Made by a program: the position numbers and the translations under genes
Notes under the pieces: model-generated
Database searches by the model: none
What the model saw: the letters and a program-made list of their open reading frames with translations, nothing else
Told to the model about the DNA's origin: nothing
DNA from: Lunularia cruciata
Taxonomy: Eukaryota; Streptophyta; Marchantiopsida; Lunulariales; Lunulariaceae
DNA: 64,000 nucleotides
Assembly: GCA_948567375.1 (NCBI GenBank)
Contig: OX419755.1
Coordinates: 63,244,944 to 63,308,943, forward strand
Direction: 5' to 3'
Shown here: piece by piece, positions 8,711-19,028 of the stretch
How the letters are laid out: every line of letters starts with the position of its first letter
How positions within the stretch are numbered: position 1 is the first letter of the stretch

Positions 8711-10141
8711 TTGTTCAAAAGGCATGAATTTGGTTGTCTACCAAGTTTGAACAAGATTGGAGATTTTGATGACAGATTCTTCATATGCCAATATCTTCCA
8801 AACAAAACCTTCTTAGATTCCATAAGTAGGAAATATAACTAGAAATTAGGGTGGAGGCACTGGCCCAAGCGAATTAGGGCAAAATTTTCCACATTTTAAG
8901 AGGTCACTTTGTTTTTTGCCTCCAAACTCTGATTTAATTTTTTCTTGTTAGTTCTTTGCGTGTTTTGCCTTTGATCTCTATTGTAGATGTCTTTTTTATT
9001 AGTTGTACTTCAAATGAGTGTTTGTCATGTGTTTCATGATAGATTATTGACTTTCTTATCTTGTTTTGGTATCAATAGATGTATGCATTTAGGAAGGCAT
9101 AGAGTTGAGAGCAAAGTTGATAATATGTGTGATGGAATTATGCTCAATTGGAGCAAATAACTAGGTTGTTAATTTTTGAGTAAAGACAAACCATGGTTGA
9201 ATTCAATGCTAGCTCTATCATCATGAAGCTTGATAAGGGCAACTATGTTGTTTGGAAACTACACTTAAAGTATTTCCATATGAGACAAGAACTATAGGAG
9301 CTTGTCATAAGGGAGGAGATGAAACCATAAGGAGATGATAAGAGCCCAAAGGTGAGAAAATGGAAGAATCAAGCAAACCAAGTGTTACATTACCATACAA
9401 TTTTCATTTTTGCATCTATGTATAGCTATGTTCTAGATACAAAGATACCACAAGGTGCATGGAAGGGGATTGGAAGGGCATTTGAGACATTTACCAAGGT
9501 GTGCAAGTTTAATGTTGTCAAGAAAGGGTCTTTGAACAATCTATGAACAAGTACTTTATGTCTATAAAGAGTATTATTGACCAACTTGGTGGCATTGGAG
9601 TCATAATAGATGATGACAATGTGAGCATGATCACTTTACAAGGATTGGGTCCTAAGTTTCAATCTTTTCAAATGTCTATTGCTATGCTTTAGACCTTTCC
9701 TTCACTTCAAAATCTGAAGTGATATCAAAATCTGAAGTGAAGCCTCAATATCCAAGATCTCAACATTAAGAGGTGTTCTATTTGTACCAAAAATCACTCA
9801 AAATCTTGTCTCAGTCGGCCAATTGGTAATGTTAGGGTATCAAGCTTTCATACCATGTCAAGAAACTCAAAACTCACAAGAGAGAGAGAGATAGAGATAG
9901 AGAAGGATGAACCAAGAGAATGAGTAGGTAGGTAGCACTCCCTAGTATATATATAGATCAAAGAACAATGTGCTACCCACATGGAGCATAGGCCAAGAAC
10001 CTAGTGTGCCACATAGGTGGTGGTTTTCTTCCTAACTTTGTAACAAGTATACTAAGTGGAAATGCAACACTATATAAGTTTAGTCTAACCTTGAACTAGT
10101 TCATGCCTATAGAGAGATTGGAGGCTCAACATGAGATGCTT
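8711..10141 (+). pseudogene. Ty1/copia element remnant (LTR end, gag)
   Basis: A primer-site-like TGGTATCAATAG at 9070 is followed by a broken gag frame starting near 9192. The frame reads KLDKGNYVVWKLHLKYF, with the Ty1/copia Gag N-terminal pattern, and continues with stops through MYSYVLDTKIPQGAW (9417-9460) to about 9720. 8711-9065 is probably its LTR, but the left border is cut by M1. 9780-10141 has a GA microsatellite (9885-9905) and nothing else recognised. No protease or polymerase follows, because C1 inserts at 10147. Confidence 0.6.
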
Positions 10142-10146
10142 CTTAG
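10142..10146. repeat. C1 left target-site duplication CTTAG
   Basis: CTTAG directly before the left LTR and again at 50533-50537 directly after the right LTR. Exact 5-bp duplication, as expected for Ty3/gypsy integration. Confidence 0.9.
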
Positions 10147-10739
10147 TGTAATACCAATAACTAAGCATGTCATCTAGAGGTGGAAATGGGCTTGGTAACA
10201 TTTGGAAGGATGTTATGTATGATGGGCTACGTAGATCCAATAGAGGTGTCATCCAAAAGAAGACTTTTACTAATAGGGCAGGAGCCAAATATAACATGGA
10301 AACTTCAAAGCCAATTTTGGAGGCCTAAATGAATGAATTAGGACTAAAAAATGTGACAATTTTCTCCCTAATGTAGGAAAGGCTAGTATTCCCTCCCCCA
10401 AGTTTGTCTCATTAGAAGCTTTCCAATTGTACCTCACCCATGCAATTCAAAGATTCCTATAGGAATATTCCTTAAATATTCCCTTTGGTCAAAGATGGTT
10501 TGACCAACCAGATAGGATCAGAACCAACATGTCACCCATGCATACAACTATCTAAAGGTAGAGCTTATTGACATGTCACCAATCTATGTATCTGATCCAA
10601 GAGAGGAGCTTCCTTGGGGGGAGTCCCCTTTGCTATATTGTACAATCAAGATGCTCCTTTGGGGCATCTGAGATTGAGTGTAGAGCTTTGTATTTTCTCC
10701 TATGTTTCCCTTAAGGTCTCATATCCTTGGAAGATTACA
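10147..10739 (+). repeat. C1 5' LTR
   Basis: 593 bp, TGTAATAC to GATTACA. It aligns with 49945-50532 but is clearly diverged from it. Sections are recognisable again at 52809-52926 (direct) and 60411-60770 (antisense). Confidence 0.9.
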
Positions 10740-10740
10740 A

Positions 10741-10752
10741 TGCTATCATAGT
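10741..10752 (+). promoter_or_regulatory. C1 primer binding site (tRNA-iMet type)
   Basis: TGCTATCATAGT one base after the LTR matches TGGTATCAGAGT at 10 of 12 positions. Confidence 0.75.
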
Positions 10753-11599
10753 AGATATTTCAATCTAGAGAGAGTGGATCACTCCTCTTGGAGATACATA
10801 GGCTATTGAGACTGAGTGATTTTGAGGAGAGAAACTAGAGTACCATTGATAAATTAAGAGTGTGTTAGAGAGAGGATGGGATGGTGGCTTTGGGAGGACA
10901 ATATCATGCACCCCGCTTTCCATTTTTGAATACATTCCACATCAAGATTATGTACATCCAATGTGAGCAAGTGAGAGTATATCTCATTTTTCACTTCAAA
11001 GTAGAGTTCATGAAGATAGTGATGAATTCACCAAACTTGGTGATTTTGCCTATGGTGATATATGACAAAGAGTGAGATTTGACAATCTAGAGTCTATTGT
11101 GATGGATCTGAATGTGCTAAATCCTTTCCTTTTCAACACTTAAGTAGAAATCCGTTATGTGGTTAGACAAAAAGTAATGTTCAGGGAATTCATAGTCCAC
11201 AATTTTGGTGAGAAATATTATCAGCAAGTGATAGCCTCTAACATCTCAATGGTAGTCCTAATAGTCCATGCTCCCTATCAAGTGATCATATTAACCCTCT
11301 ATTAAAGTAAGAAGTAGCGATTGAGCAATTACTATCTATAGGAATCATGGATTTGTAGTTGCAAGATTTGCTGCAAGGAATGCATGGGATGTTGTACAAG
11401 TTTTGGGAGATCAAGATGACCATGGAAGCATTGAAAAGTCAATTTTATACGTTCAGGAATGATCAGGCAATGCAAGAAGGAGAATTGTCTTAAAATCCAA
11501 TACCAACAACCAAAGTACCTAGAGAGTCACTCAACCCAAGAACACTAACCCCGGTCAACAATGAAGCCACATTGTTACTGTAGATGAAGATGATATGCA
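10753..11599 (+). other. C1 leader and start of gag, not resolved
   Basis: Between primer site and recognisable Gag. The frame is too broken to place a start codon. No other element or RNA gene is visible. Confidence 0.5.
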
Positions 11600-12420
11600 A
11601 TATTGAGCCTTAAAAGGACAACGGTCCATGAGAGTAATGGAGAACTAGATTTCAAGAATGAATCAATAATTTTAATTGTTGACAATTGAAATCACCAATC
11701 ATTCTGCCGGTGTATTTGCATGTAGGTACTTGACCCATAAGGCACTCACATGGTATGATGCTTGGGAACAATCAATGTTGGCAAAAGGAAGAGGAGTCAC
11801 TTGGACGGCCATATAGGAAAGAATGTAGAAGAATTTATAATTTGGGGATTTTGTGTAGATGGTCCAAACTTGACTATGAGGATTGAAGCAGAAGAATGGT
11901 GTACAGAAATACATGGAATCATTTCTTGATCTACATGTTGCAATAAATAACACAAGTCTAGAAGAAGCTCTAGATAACTTCAAACGAGGGTTAAAAGAGT
12001 AAATTCACCAAGAAGTAATGGTAAAAAACCATTGCATGGCTTTGGAAGCCATTGCTTGCACTCAAAGAATAGCAAGAGTGCTTGGAAAAGGTGAACGGAT
12101 AGTTTTGACTCCACATTATTAGACTGAAACACAACATTGTGTTGGACGAATTTCTATAGAATTGTGCAACATTTGGTTTTAAGAACAAGGAGCATTACCG
12201 CTCCAAGGAACAAAGATGAGTCAAAGAAGGGAGAGATGGGGTCCCACAAGGGAAAGGAACTTGAGCAAAACAACATTGTTGTTACAATTGTGGTCAAGTT
12301 GGGCACCTAGCTATCAATTGTCATACTCATTTTCCAAGAGGCCCTTGGCCTCCATACAAGCAACCTTTGAACAACATGGATAGATGAATTGAGGAGGAGG
12401 ATGTGGAGAACACATTGAGA
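11600..12420 (+). pseudogene. C1 gag with zinc knuckle
   Basis: A broken frame reads ALTWYDAWEQSMLAKGRG then VTWTAI near 11725-11810, the central Gag pattern of chromoviruses. CYNCGQVGHLAINC at 12280-12321 is a perfect CX2CX4HX4C knuckle. Multiple stops and shifts. Gag would form the particle and bind RNA through the knuckle. Confidence 0.75.
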
Positions 12421-12538
12421 AATAAAGATCACCAATAAATGCACCTTGCGGCCTTATTGGCTCAATTGAGAAGTAGAAAAGTGGGGAAAGGAAGAGAACA
12501 AGTGCGCAAGGATTGAGGAAGACAAACTCACAATTGAT

Positions 12539-12892
12539 TGTTGTAAATGGAGTCCTAGAAGGCAATTAAGTGAGGGTATTGATAGACCTTGGAGCAATGG
12601 AGAATTTTTGTCTTGGTTTGTTGTATTAAGGTTAAGGATGGATCTAGAAAAGAATGAGAATGAAGAAGTAGAATTATTGTAGTACCCACATTTTAAAGAA
12701 GTAGAAAAGATGATATGTTGTAAATGGAGTCCTAGAAGGCAATTAAGTGAGGGTATTGATAGACCTTGGAGCAATGGAGAATTTTTGTCTTGGTTTGTTG
12801 TATTAAGGTTGGGGATGGATCTAGAAAAGAATGAGAATGAAGAAGTAGAATTATTGTAGTACCCACATTTGAAGAAGAAGTATGTTAGTAAA
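12539..12892 (+). repeat. 177-bp tandem duplication across the C1/U1 border
   Basis: 12539-12715 is repeated at 12716-12892 with very few changes. Each unit holds about 139 bp of C1 protease and the first 38 bp of the U1 left end. Because the unit spans the junction, the duplication happened after U1 inserted. The U1 left border is therefore the second copy, at 12855. Confidence 0.85.
12560..12854 (+). pseudogene. C1 aspartic protease, N-terminal part (duplicated)
   Basis: VRVLIDLGAMENFCL corresponds to the retropepsin active site VLIDSGATHNF with Ser changed to Leu. It appears twice because of the tandem duplication. Across U1 the frame runs EEVEL then PNGQKKRVES at 36914, which restores a sensible protease sequence and supports the U1 borders. 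Stops follow the active site. Confidence 0.75.
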
Positions 12893-12897
12893 GCCAA

Positions 12898-14598
12898 AGG
12901 AGGGCTAAATGGGAAGGAAAATAAGAAGAAGCATGTGTTTGGGCCAAACCCAAAGTTGACCTTGAGTCAAATCCAAAGGACTCGGGATGGACAAGAGAGA
13001 AAGACAAAGAAGGGGACTTTGTATCAAGTAGCATAGCCTGATCCAAAGAACATGTAATGAACTTCTTTGGGTTTGCCAATCAAGAAAGTATGCGGTAAGA
13101 AAGTGATGACCTTGGGATCAAGAAGTTCTTGATTATGATAGAAAACAACCTCACAGAATTGGTGATTGGAACGGAGAAGCAACTAAAGAATGACCAAGCA
13201 ACATAGGACTATAAAATCAAGAATTCTGCAAGGAAGTCAGTGCAATGTCCAGACGCTACCCTGTCCCTATTCAGAGTCAACCCAAAGTAATGCAAATTGC
13301 AAATTCACAAGAAGAGTGGGTTAGGATCTCAAGAACAATCTTCCACAAGAAGAGAGTGAGGAAACACATGATTTCCCCAAAAGTGAGTAAGTAGAGTGCG
13401 GTGAGAGGACTTGCAATATGTAGATTAGATGTAGTGGCAAGGATCAATGTCTTAGCAAGGATCAATGTCTTAGCAAGGCTTTGTATCACGTTCTTGGCCT
13501 AGAACTAGAATTTCAGTTTTCCAAGGTTCATGATAGAAATTGCAGTGAGTGATTGCAAGGATGGGCCAAAGCACAAGGAGAAGAGAGGAAATCCGGCTTG
13601 ATGGACTAAGTTGGATTGGAGAATAGTCATGGGGAGAGAAGCAAGAGAGATAGGAGGTACCACCTTCTATTAGAAGTGTGATGCCTTAGAAGAGACTGCC
13701 GAGGTGAGAAATTCTTTCAATCAACCTCACACCAAGAATGGGTATAAGGTGGATAACTATAGAGACCCCGAGTGGAGAGGGATTGTAAGCATGATGATGG
13801 CAATGTTCAAGCTAGAGCAAACCACCTATGTCATAAAGCAACAAGCGGTGTTCTTTCACCAAATGTTTGTAGGAGAAGTAGTATATTGGGCAAAATGTCT
13901 GCATTAGTGCATGGGGCAGATGATTTTGGGTTGAAGGATGGACATCCCACCACATTACTTTGTGCACTTTGCAGCTTATTTCTATTTTAGGCTTTTACTA
14001 ACTTCAAAGGAGAGAAACCAAATGCAATTGCACTTTTATCTGGATTTGTGCAAGGAGGCGGATGCTGATGAAAAATACTATATGGAGAGAGTGCAAGAAG
14101 GGGACAAGTACTACAAGTTGAGTGGGATCAAGAGAATTTTATCCATTGACATCCCAAGGGCAAGGAAGAGAACTAAGCCTTAAAGTTGCCTAGCGGCAAT
14201 ACAGCCACAGAAGATGCAAAAGCTTAACCCAAAGGCAGTGGTGGTGAAAGCAAAGGAATTGACTCCAAAAGAAGAAGGGGAGTTCAAAGGAGAAATTGAG
14301 TCAAAGGGAGAAGCTTCAAGAGGAGAAGAAGAGTTCAAACTGCAAAGTGAAGATTCAAGTTGTGGCAGTGAAGGCGAGGTGAAGGTTCAGCAAACCCAAA
14401 GATGGAGTGTAGATGAAGGGAAGCTATGTCCAAAGGTCTCCATTGTCAAACGGGGGTGTGAGAAGAAGAAGGAAGAAGGAGTCTTGGCATGTCCAAGAAT
14501 TGCCAGGGAGAAAAGAAGTGTGCATGCAGCCAAGGTGTGGCCCAGTAAAGTCACCACAGAAGAGGAGAAGAGCTTGGATGAGGAATCCTTGAAGGTAC
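12898..14598 (+). other. U1 left region (probable 5' LTR)
   Basis: Its first ~100 bp resemble the U2 LTR; beyond that similarity fades. It contains short ORFs described separately and a direct repeat AAGGATCAATGTCTTAGC twice near 13439-13475. A weak tRNA-Asp-like site (GTTGTCGGGGA, about 15362) after the solo G LTR would place the LTR end near 15355. Confidence 0.4.
13704..14183 (+). pseudogene. Unidentified ORF fragments in U1
   Basis: Two overlapping frames (13704-13907 and 13938-14183) read through SMMMAMFKLEQTTYVIKQQ, VFFHQMFVGEVVYWAKCLH and YLDLCKEADADEKYYMERV. The composition is protein-like, with alternating hydrophobic and charged residues and no low complexity. I do not recognise the family. 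One stop or shift separates the frames. It could be a captured gene fragment or chance coding. Confidence 0.3.
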
Positions 14599-14603
14599 TG
14601 TGA
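14214..14603 (+). CDS. Unidentified Lys/Glu-rich ORF in U1 (129 aa)
   Basis: Very rich in Lys, Glu and Ser (for example KAKELTPKEEGEFKGEIES), without any motif I know. Its last codons and stop lie in the inserted G3 LTR, which begins at 14599, so the natural C terminus is lost. The purine-rich style matches the GA-rich repeat downstream, so it may be a by-product of composition. Confidence 0.2.
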   Translation: MQKLNPKAVVVKAKELTPKEEGEFKGEIESKGEASRGEEEFKLQSEDSSCGSEGEVKVQQTQRWSVDEGKLCPKVSIVKRGCEKKKEEGVLACPRIAREKRSVHAAKVWPSKVTTEEEKSLDEESLKVL

Positions 14604-15290
14604 GCTGGCCTGTCTCTCACTCAGGATGAACCTCTGATGGCTATTATGGTAGCGCACCATGGACTAAGAAGGCAAGGAATCCCAACTCCATCATACTCCT
14701 CCAAGGCTAACACTCCAAGACTCAAGACATTGCTCACTAGAGAACACAATGAGAGAGAGATAGTTGCAAATGAAAGGATGATGAGTACCTCCTCACCCCT
14801 TGTTTATATACTTGTGAAATAGTTACGTACCAAAGTTACTAATTACCATAGTAACTCAAGTTACTAGACTAAAAGTCAAGTAAAGTCAAAAAGTAGAAAG
14901 GAATATCCATTCACATGGGCATATTCCCCTAAGCATGTGGTCTTATCTTGACCCAACCACTAAGTCAAGGATTCCTTCACATGGGCTATCCTTGGACTAA
15001 AGAAGAATCCAAAACAAAAAGGCTTGCGGGCCCAAGAGTTCTCAACTCTTTCCTCAAAGCCAAACACCTAGGAATAGTACCAAGTCAACACACTAAAATC
15101 CAAAATAGTGGTGCTCATCTTTTCTACTTCCTCTAAAGTAAGGTCCCATCTATCTTAGCTATGACTAACTTTAGCTAACCATGACTAATATAGAACCATC
15201 CTTTATCTCTATATAAATAATATCTCTTAAGTACTTGTAATACCAAGCTAAATATCACAATACCACACACATGCACAAATGGGTGTTACA
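14599..15290 (-). mobile_element. G3, solo LTR of family G
   Basis: 692 bp, flanked by GTAC at 14595-14598 and 15291-15294. It differs from the G1 left LTR (18289-18980) at only about two positions. In LTR sense (minus strand) it runs TGTAACACCC to GCTCACA and has a TATATAAAC box. No internal region remains, as after recombination between two LTRs. Confidence 0.92.
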
Positions 15291-15837
15291 GTACAAAGAT
15301 CATGACTTCAGGGTTGGGTGCCAGTAGTAGAGTTTCCTACAGAGGAAGATGAAGTCTAGTGTTGTCGGGGAAAAAGATTCATGGTTATCATTGATGCCAT
15401 TTGGTAAGCTCAAGAGTCTCCTTTTATGTTACATAAGATCAAGAGTCTCTTTTAATTTTTTCATGAGCTTGGAGTTAAATTTGTGTTACGCGAGCTCATG
15501 ACTTTTGTTATGTTATTGGAGTCCCAAAGGTATTTTATTTAGAGCATTTGAGCAAAAGAGTCCCGAGGGTATATTAGTTAGTGCACTTTGAGCAAAAGAG
15601 TTTGGGGAGTTTTCATCTTTAGGAGTGACAAAGTGAAAAGAAGAGATATATTTTGAGGGATTTGCTTGGGCCTTGGGCAGAGACAGAACTTTGAGAAGGC
15701 TGGGAAGCTGGAGAATGGGGAGAGAATGGATTTTTTTGGAGAGAATTTTCCTGAAAGAGGGAGAGTGAAGTGCTTGTTGGGGAGAGCTTCAAGAGATCTG
15801 GCTGGCTAGGAAGGAAGAGCAGGGGCTTAGGAAGGAC
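15291..15837 (+). other. U1 interior, possible weak primer site
   Basis: No coding sequence. GTTGTCGGGGA near 15362 resembles part of a tRNA-Asp-type primer site (GTTGCCGGGGA). Two diverged repeats of a phrase ending in GAGCAAAAGAGT lie near 15545-15600. Nothing else is seen. Confidence 0.35.
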
Positions 15838-16470
15838 TTTGAAGGAGAGTTGAAGAAAGGAAGAGAGAAATTTTGAAGGTAGAGGGGGCTATTGTGAGTG
15901 TTGACTAGAAAGTAAAATTTCAAATGAGGGTTTGCAAGAGACAAGACAAGCAAAGGAGAACTCACACAGGAGAGGATGGCAGAGAGAAATTCCAGAGGTA
16001 GAGAGTAATGTTGTGAGTGTTGACAGAAAAGTGAAATCTCCAATGAGGGTTTGCAAGAGACCGGACGGGTAGAGGAGAAGTTTGAAGGAGAGCTGAAGAA
16101 AGGCATAGAGAAATTTTGAAGGTAGAGAGGGCTATTGTGAGTGTTGATACAAAAGTGAAATCTCCACTGAGGGCTTGCAAGAGATTGGACAAGCAGAGGA
16201 GAACTTTGAAGGAGAGCTGAAGAAAGGAAGATAGAAATTTTGAAGGTAGAGAGTGCTATTGTGAGTGTTGACAGAAAGTGAAATCTCCAATGAGGGTTTG
16301 CAGGAGACTGGACAGGCAGAGGAGAACTTTGAAGGAGAGCTGAAGAAAGGTAGAGAGAAATTTTGAAGGTAGAGAGACTGTTGTGAGTGTTGATAGAAAA
16401 GTAAAATCTCCAATGAGGGTTTGCAAGAGACTGGACAGGCAAAGGAGATTTCAAAGGTTGGAGGGTTTGT
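15838..16470 (+). repeat. Purine-rich minisatellite, about 122-bp unit, five copies
   Basis: The phrase TTGTGAGTGTTGA recurs at about 15892, 16011, 16134, 16259 and 16381, with spacing of 119-125 bp. Each unit also has GAAATTTTGAAGGTAGAGA and a GGGTTTGCAAGAGA phrase. The plus strand is strongly purine-rich. The long minus-strand frames here are only a result of the repeat. Confidence 0.85.
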
Positions 16471-18284
16471 TGCTATGAGAGACATGAGTAGAGGAAAGGG
16501 AATTTAGAATGTTGAGGGTTTGTTGTTGTGAGAGAGTTTTGGCAGTGGAGAACTCACGAAAGAGGAGACTGGACAGAGGAAGGAGAAAGTTGGACAGAGG
16601 GAAGAAAATTTGAAAGTAAGAAGGTTTGCTACTATGAGGGTTGGCAATAGAGAAATCTCATGAAGGAGAGGCTGGATAGAGAGGAGGAGAGAGGGTTGGC
16701 CATGGAGAAATCTCACAAAGGAGAGGCTGTGCAGAGGATACATCTTTCAAAAGTAGAGGGTTTTTGTGAGTGTTGACAGGGAAGTGAATTCTCCAATGAG
16801 GGTTTTGCAGAAGTGTTGGTGGGCAGAGGAGAGAAATTTTGAATGTAGGAGTTTTGGCTGTGGAGAGTGTCTCTATGAAGAAGTGACAGAGAAGTGGAAT
16901 TTTGAATGAAGGTTGCAGGAGTGAGGATTGGCAGTGGAGAAACCTCACAAAGGGGAAGTTGGAAGAGAGGAGAGAATTTTAGAATGTATGAGGGTTTGAT
17001 GTGAGAGAGCTAATTAAAGGAAGTAATTTTTGAAGGCAAGGGGGTTTGCTGCTGGGGTTGACAAGAAGAGATTTGCTGAATCTAAACAAGGAGATTGAAG
17101 GAGAGGAACAAAGAGGTAAGAAGAAAAGAAGAACCCCAAAGTCAGTTTGATCTGGATGGCAGAGTTTAGACTTCAACTGTGCCAAAAATTTAATCCTTGA
17201 TTGTAGTAGAGCTCAGACCTTGATAGTGATAGGAGTTTATATCTTGATTGAGACAATAGGCAAGGTGGAATTTTTGCAGCTGAATTTGTCTGAATTGTGC
17301 ATGAGAAGAGAGAGAATGAGTTGGAAACCCAAGACTGAATTTGGCTGCAATTGCTGCTTTCCTTCACTTATTTGACAGTCATAGGAACTTAGGTTAGTTC
17401 AGTGTGTTACTTGGAATTGATTATTTCCCAAAAGGACTTGTAAAAAGCAAGATGAGGGTGTGTTGAAAGCTATGCGATTCTTGTGGATGAACATGTTTAT
17501 TGTGAATTATGAAGAGTGCTATGAAGAAGGACTCCATTCTCGGGGTTTCTAGTCTGGTATGTGTAGACATATCAAGTCATTGATCTGTTTGCCCCGGATT
17601 GAGTCAAGCCCATACCTTGTGACCTGCTAAACAGACCCCACCAGAACCATTAACCTCAACCCAAACTTAACAAACATGAGCAGGCTGTAGTGATACATTA
17701 GGTTCAGCATTAACCCAAGAAATCCAACCAAACAGTCCTAAGAAGAGCCTATAGATAGGAGCAACTATAGGCATCTGCTCTATAAAAAGGAGGAAATTGC
17801 AATCATATGAAAGAGTAGAGTTTGCGATAGATTGCAGTGAAACTTCTAACTCTCCGATGAATAGGAAAACCTAAGCACAAGTAGGTATGTACCCGGTGCA
17901 CTCTCAAGACCATCTGATCCCCTCGACATTGGGCCGATGACATAGTAGGAGTGGTAAACAAGATAAAGGTGATGCTCAACACAAAGGTCAAAGGGACATT
18001 GGAAGAAGCCATGTTGCACGAGTTGAAGTTGTTGGTGCAGGAGACACAAAAGCGGAAGGCAAAGGACACATAGCTAAATAATTTGTAAAGTCATCTACAA
18101 GACCAAGTAGATAAGAAAATGTTGGAAGTAGGAGACAATGTGTGTCTTAGATTAGATCTTGTTAGGACGGAGTTGGATAAAATTTGTAGTGAAGTGCACA
18201 TAGTTAGAAGACCCGAAGTAAGTGAGGTAGGAGTTGAGGTGTCTTCGGACCCACTACTTGAAACATTAGAGAAGAATGGGTTAG
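16471..18284 (+). other. U1 interior: decayed GA-rich repeat, then part of the 3' LTR
   Basis: To about 17130 it holds degenerate pieces of the minisatellite. 17131-17680 has no recognised feature. 17700-18288 has phrases close to the U LTR (AGTTAGAAGACCCGAAGTAA; compare about 38030-38110) and runs into the G1 insertion. No gene is seen. Confidence 0.45.
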
Positions 18285-18288
18285 GAGC
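18285..18288. repeat. G1 target-site duplication GAGC (left)
   Basis: GAGC here and at 26119-26122, outside the two G1 LTRs. Four base pairs, as for G3 (GTAC) and M2 (AGGA). Confidence 0.8.
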
Positions 18289-18980
18289 TGTGAGCCGGCC
18301 TGTCTCTCACTCAGGATGAACCTCTGATGGCTATTATGGTAGCGCACCATGGACTAAGAAGGCAAGGAATCCCAACTCCATCATACTCCTCCAAGGCTAA
18401 CACTCCAAGACTCAAGACATTGCTCACTAGAGAACACAATGAGAGAGAGATAGTTGCAAATGAAAGGATGATGAGTACCTCCTCACCCCTTGTTTATATA
18501 CTTGTGAAATAGTTACGTACCAAAGTTACTAATTACCATAGTAACTCAAGTTACTAGACTAAAAGTCAAGTAAAGTCAAAAAGTAGAAAGGAATATCCAT
18601 TCACATGGGCATATTCCCCTAAGCATGTGGTCTTATCTTGACCCAACCACTAAGTCAAGGATTCCTTCACATGGGCTATCCTTGGACTAAAGAAGAATCC
18701 AAAACAAAAAGGCTTGCGGGCCCAAGAGTTCTCAACTCTTTCCCCAAAGCCAAACACCTAGGAATAGTACCAAGTCAACACACTAAAATCCAAAATAGTG
18801 GTGCTCATCTTTTCTACTTCCTCTAAAGTAAGGTCCCATCTATCTTAGCTATGACTAACTTTAGCTAACCATGACTAATATAGAACCATCCTTTATCTCT
18901 ATATAAATAATATCTCTTAAGTACTTGTAATACCAAGCTAAATATCACAATACCACACACATGCACAAATGGGTGTTACA
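18289..18980 (-). repeat. G1 3' LTR
   Basis: 692 bp. The purine tract on the minus strand (GTCCGGGGGTAAA, plus 18981-18993) abuts its start TGTAACACCC. Confidence 0.95.
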
Positions 18981-19028
18981 TTTACCCCCGGACTAAGTTT
19001 TCACTTTGTCCTCAAAGTGAAGGTCTCT

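Noticed and set aside
8605-8823. Short ORFs at the M1 right end (72-73 codons on both strands)
   Set aside because: They cross the border between the M1 terminal repeat and the flanking sequence and so cannot be old genes.
12454-12897. Minus-strand ORF of 147 codons with an internal repeat
   Set aside because: It is the antisense of the 177-bp tandem duplication in C1 protease.
14637-14822. A 61-65 codon frame (MAIMVAHHGLRR...) found in every G LTR
   Set aside because: It is repeated because the LTRs are repeated, runs opposite to the element's transcription and has no codon-level conservation signal I can see.
15789-16950. Long minus-strand frames (up to 221 codons) over the GA-rich repeat
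   Set aside because: They only translate the pyrimidine-rich strand of the minisatellite; the peptide repeats follow the DNA period and no family matches.
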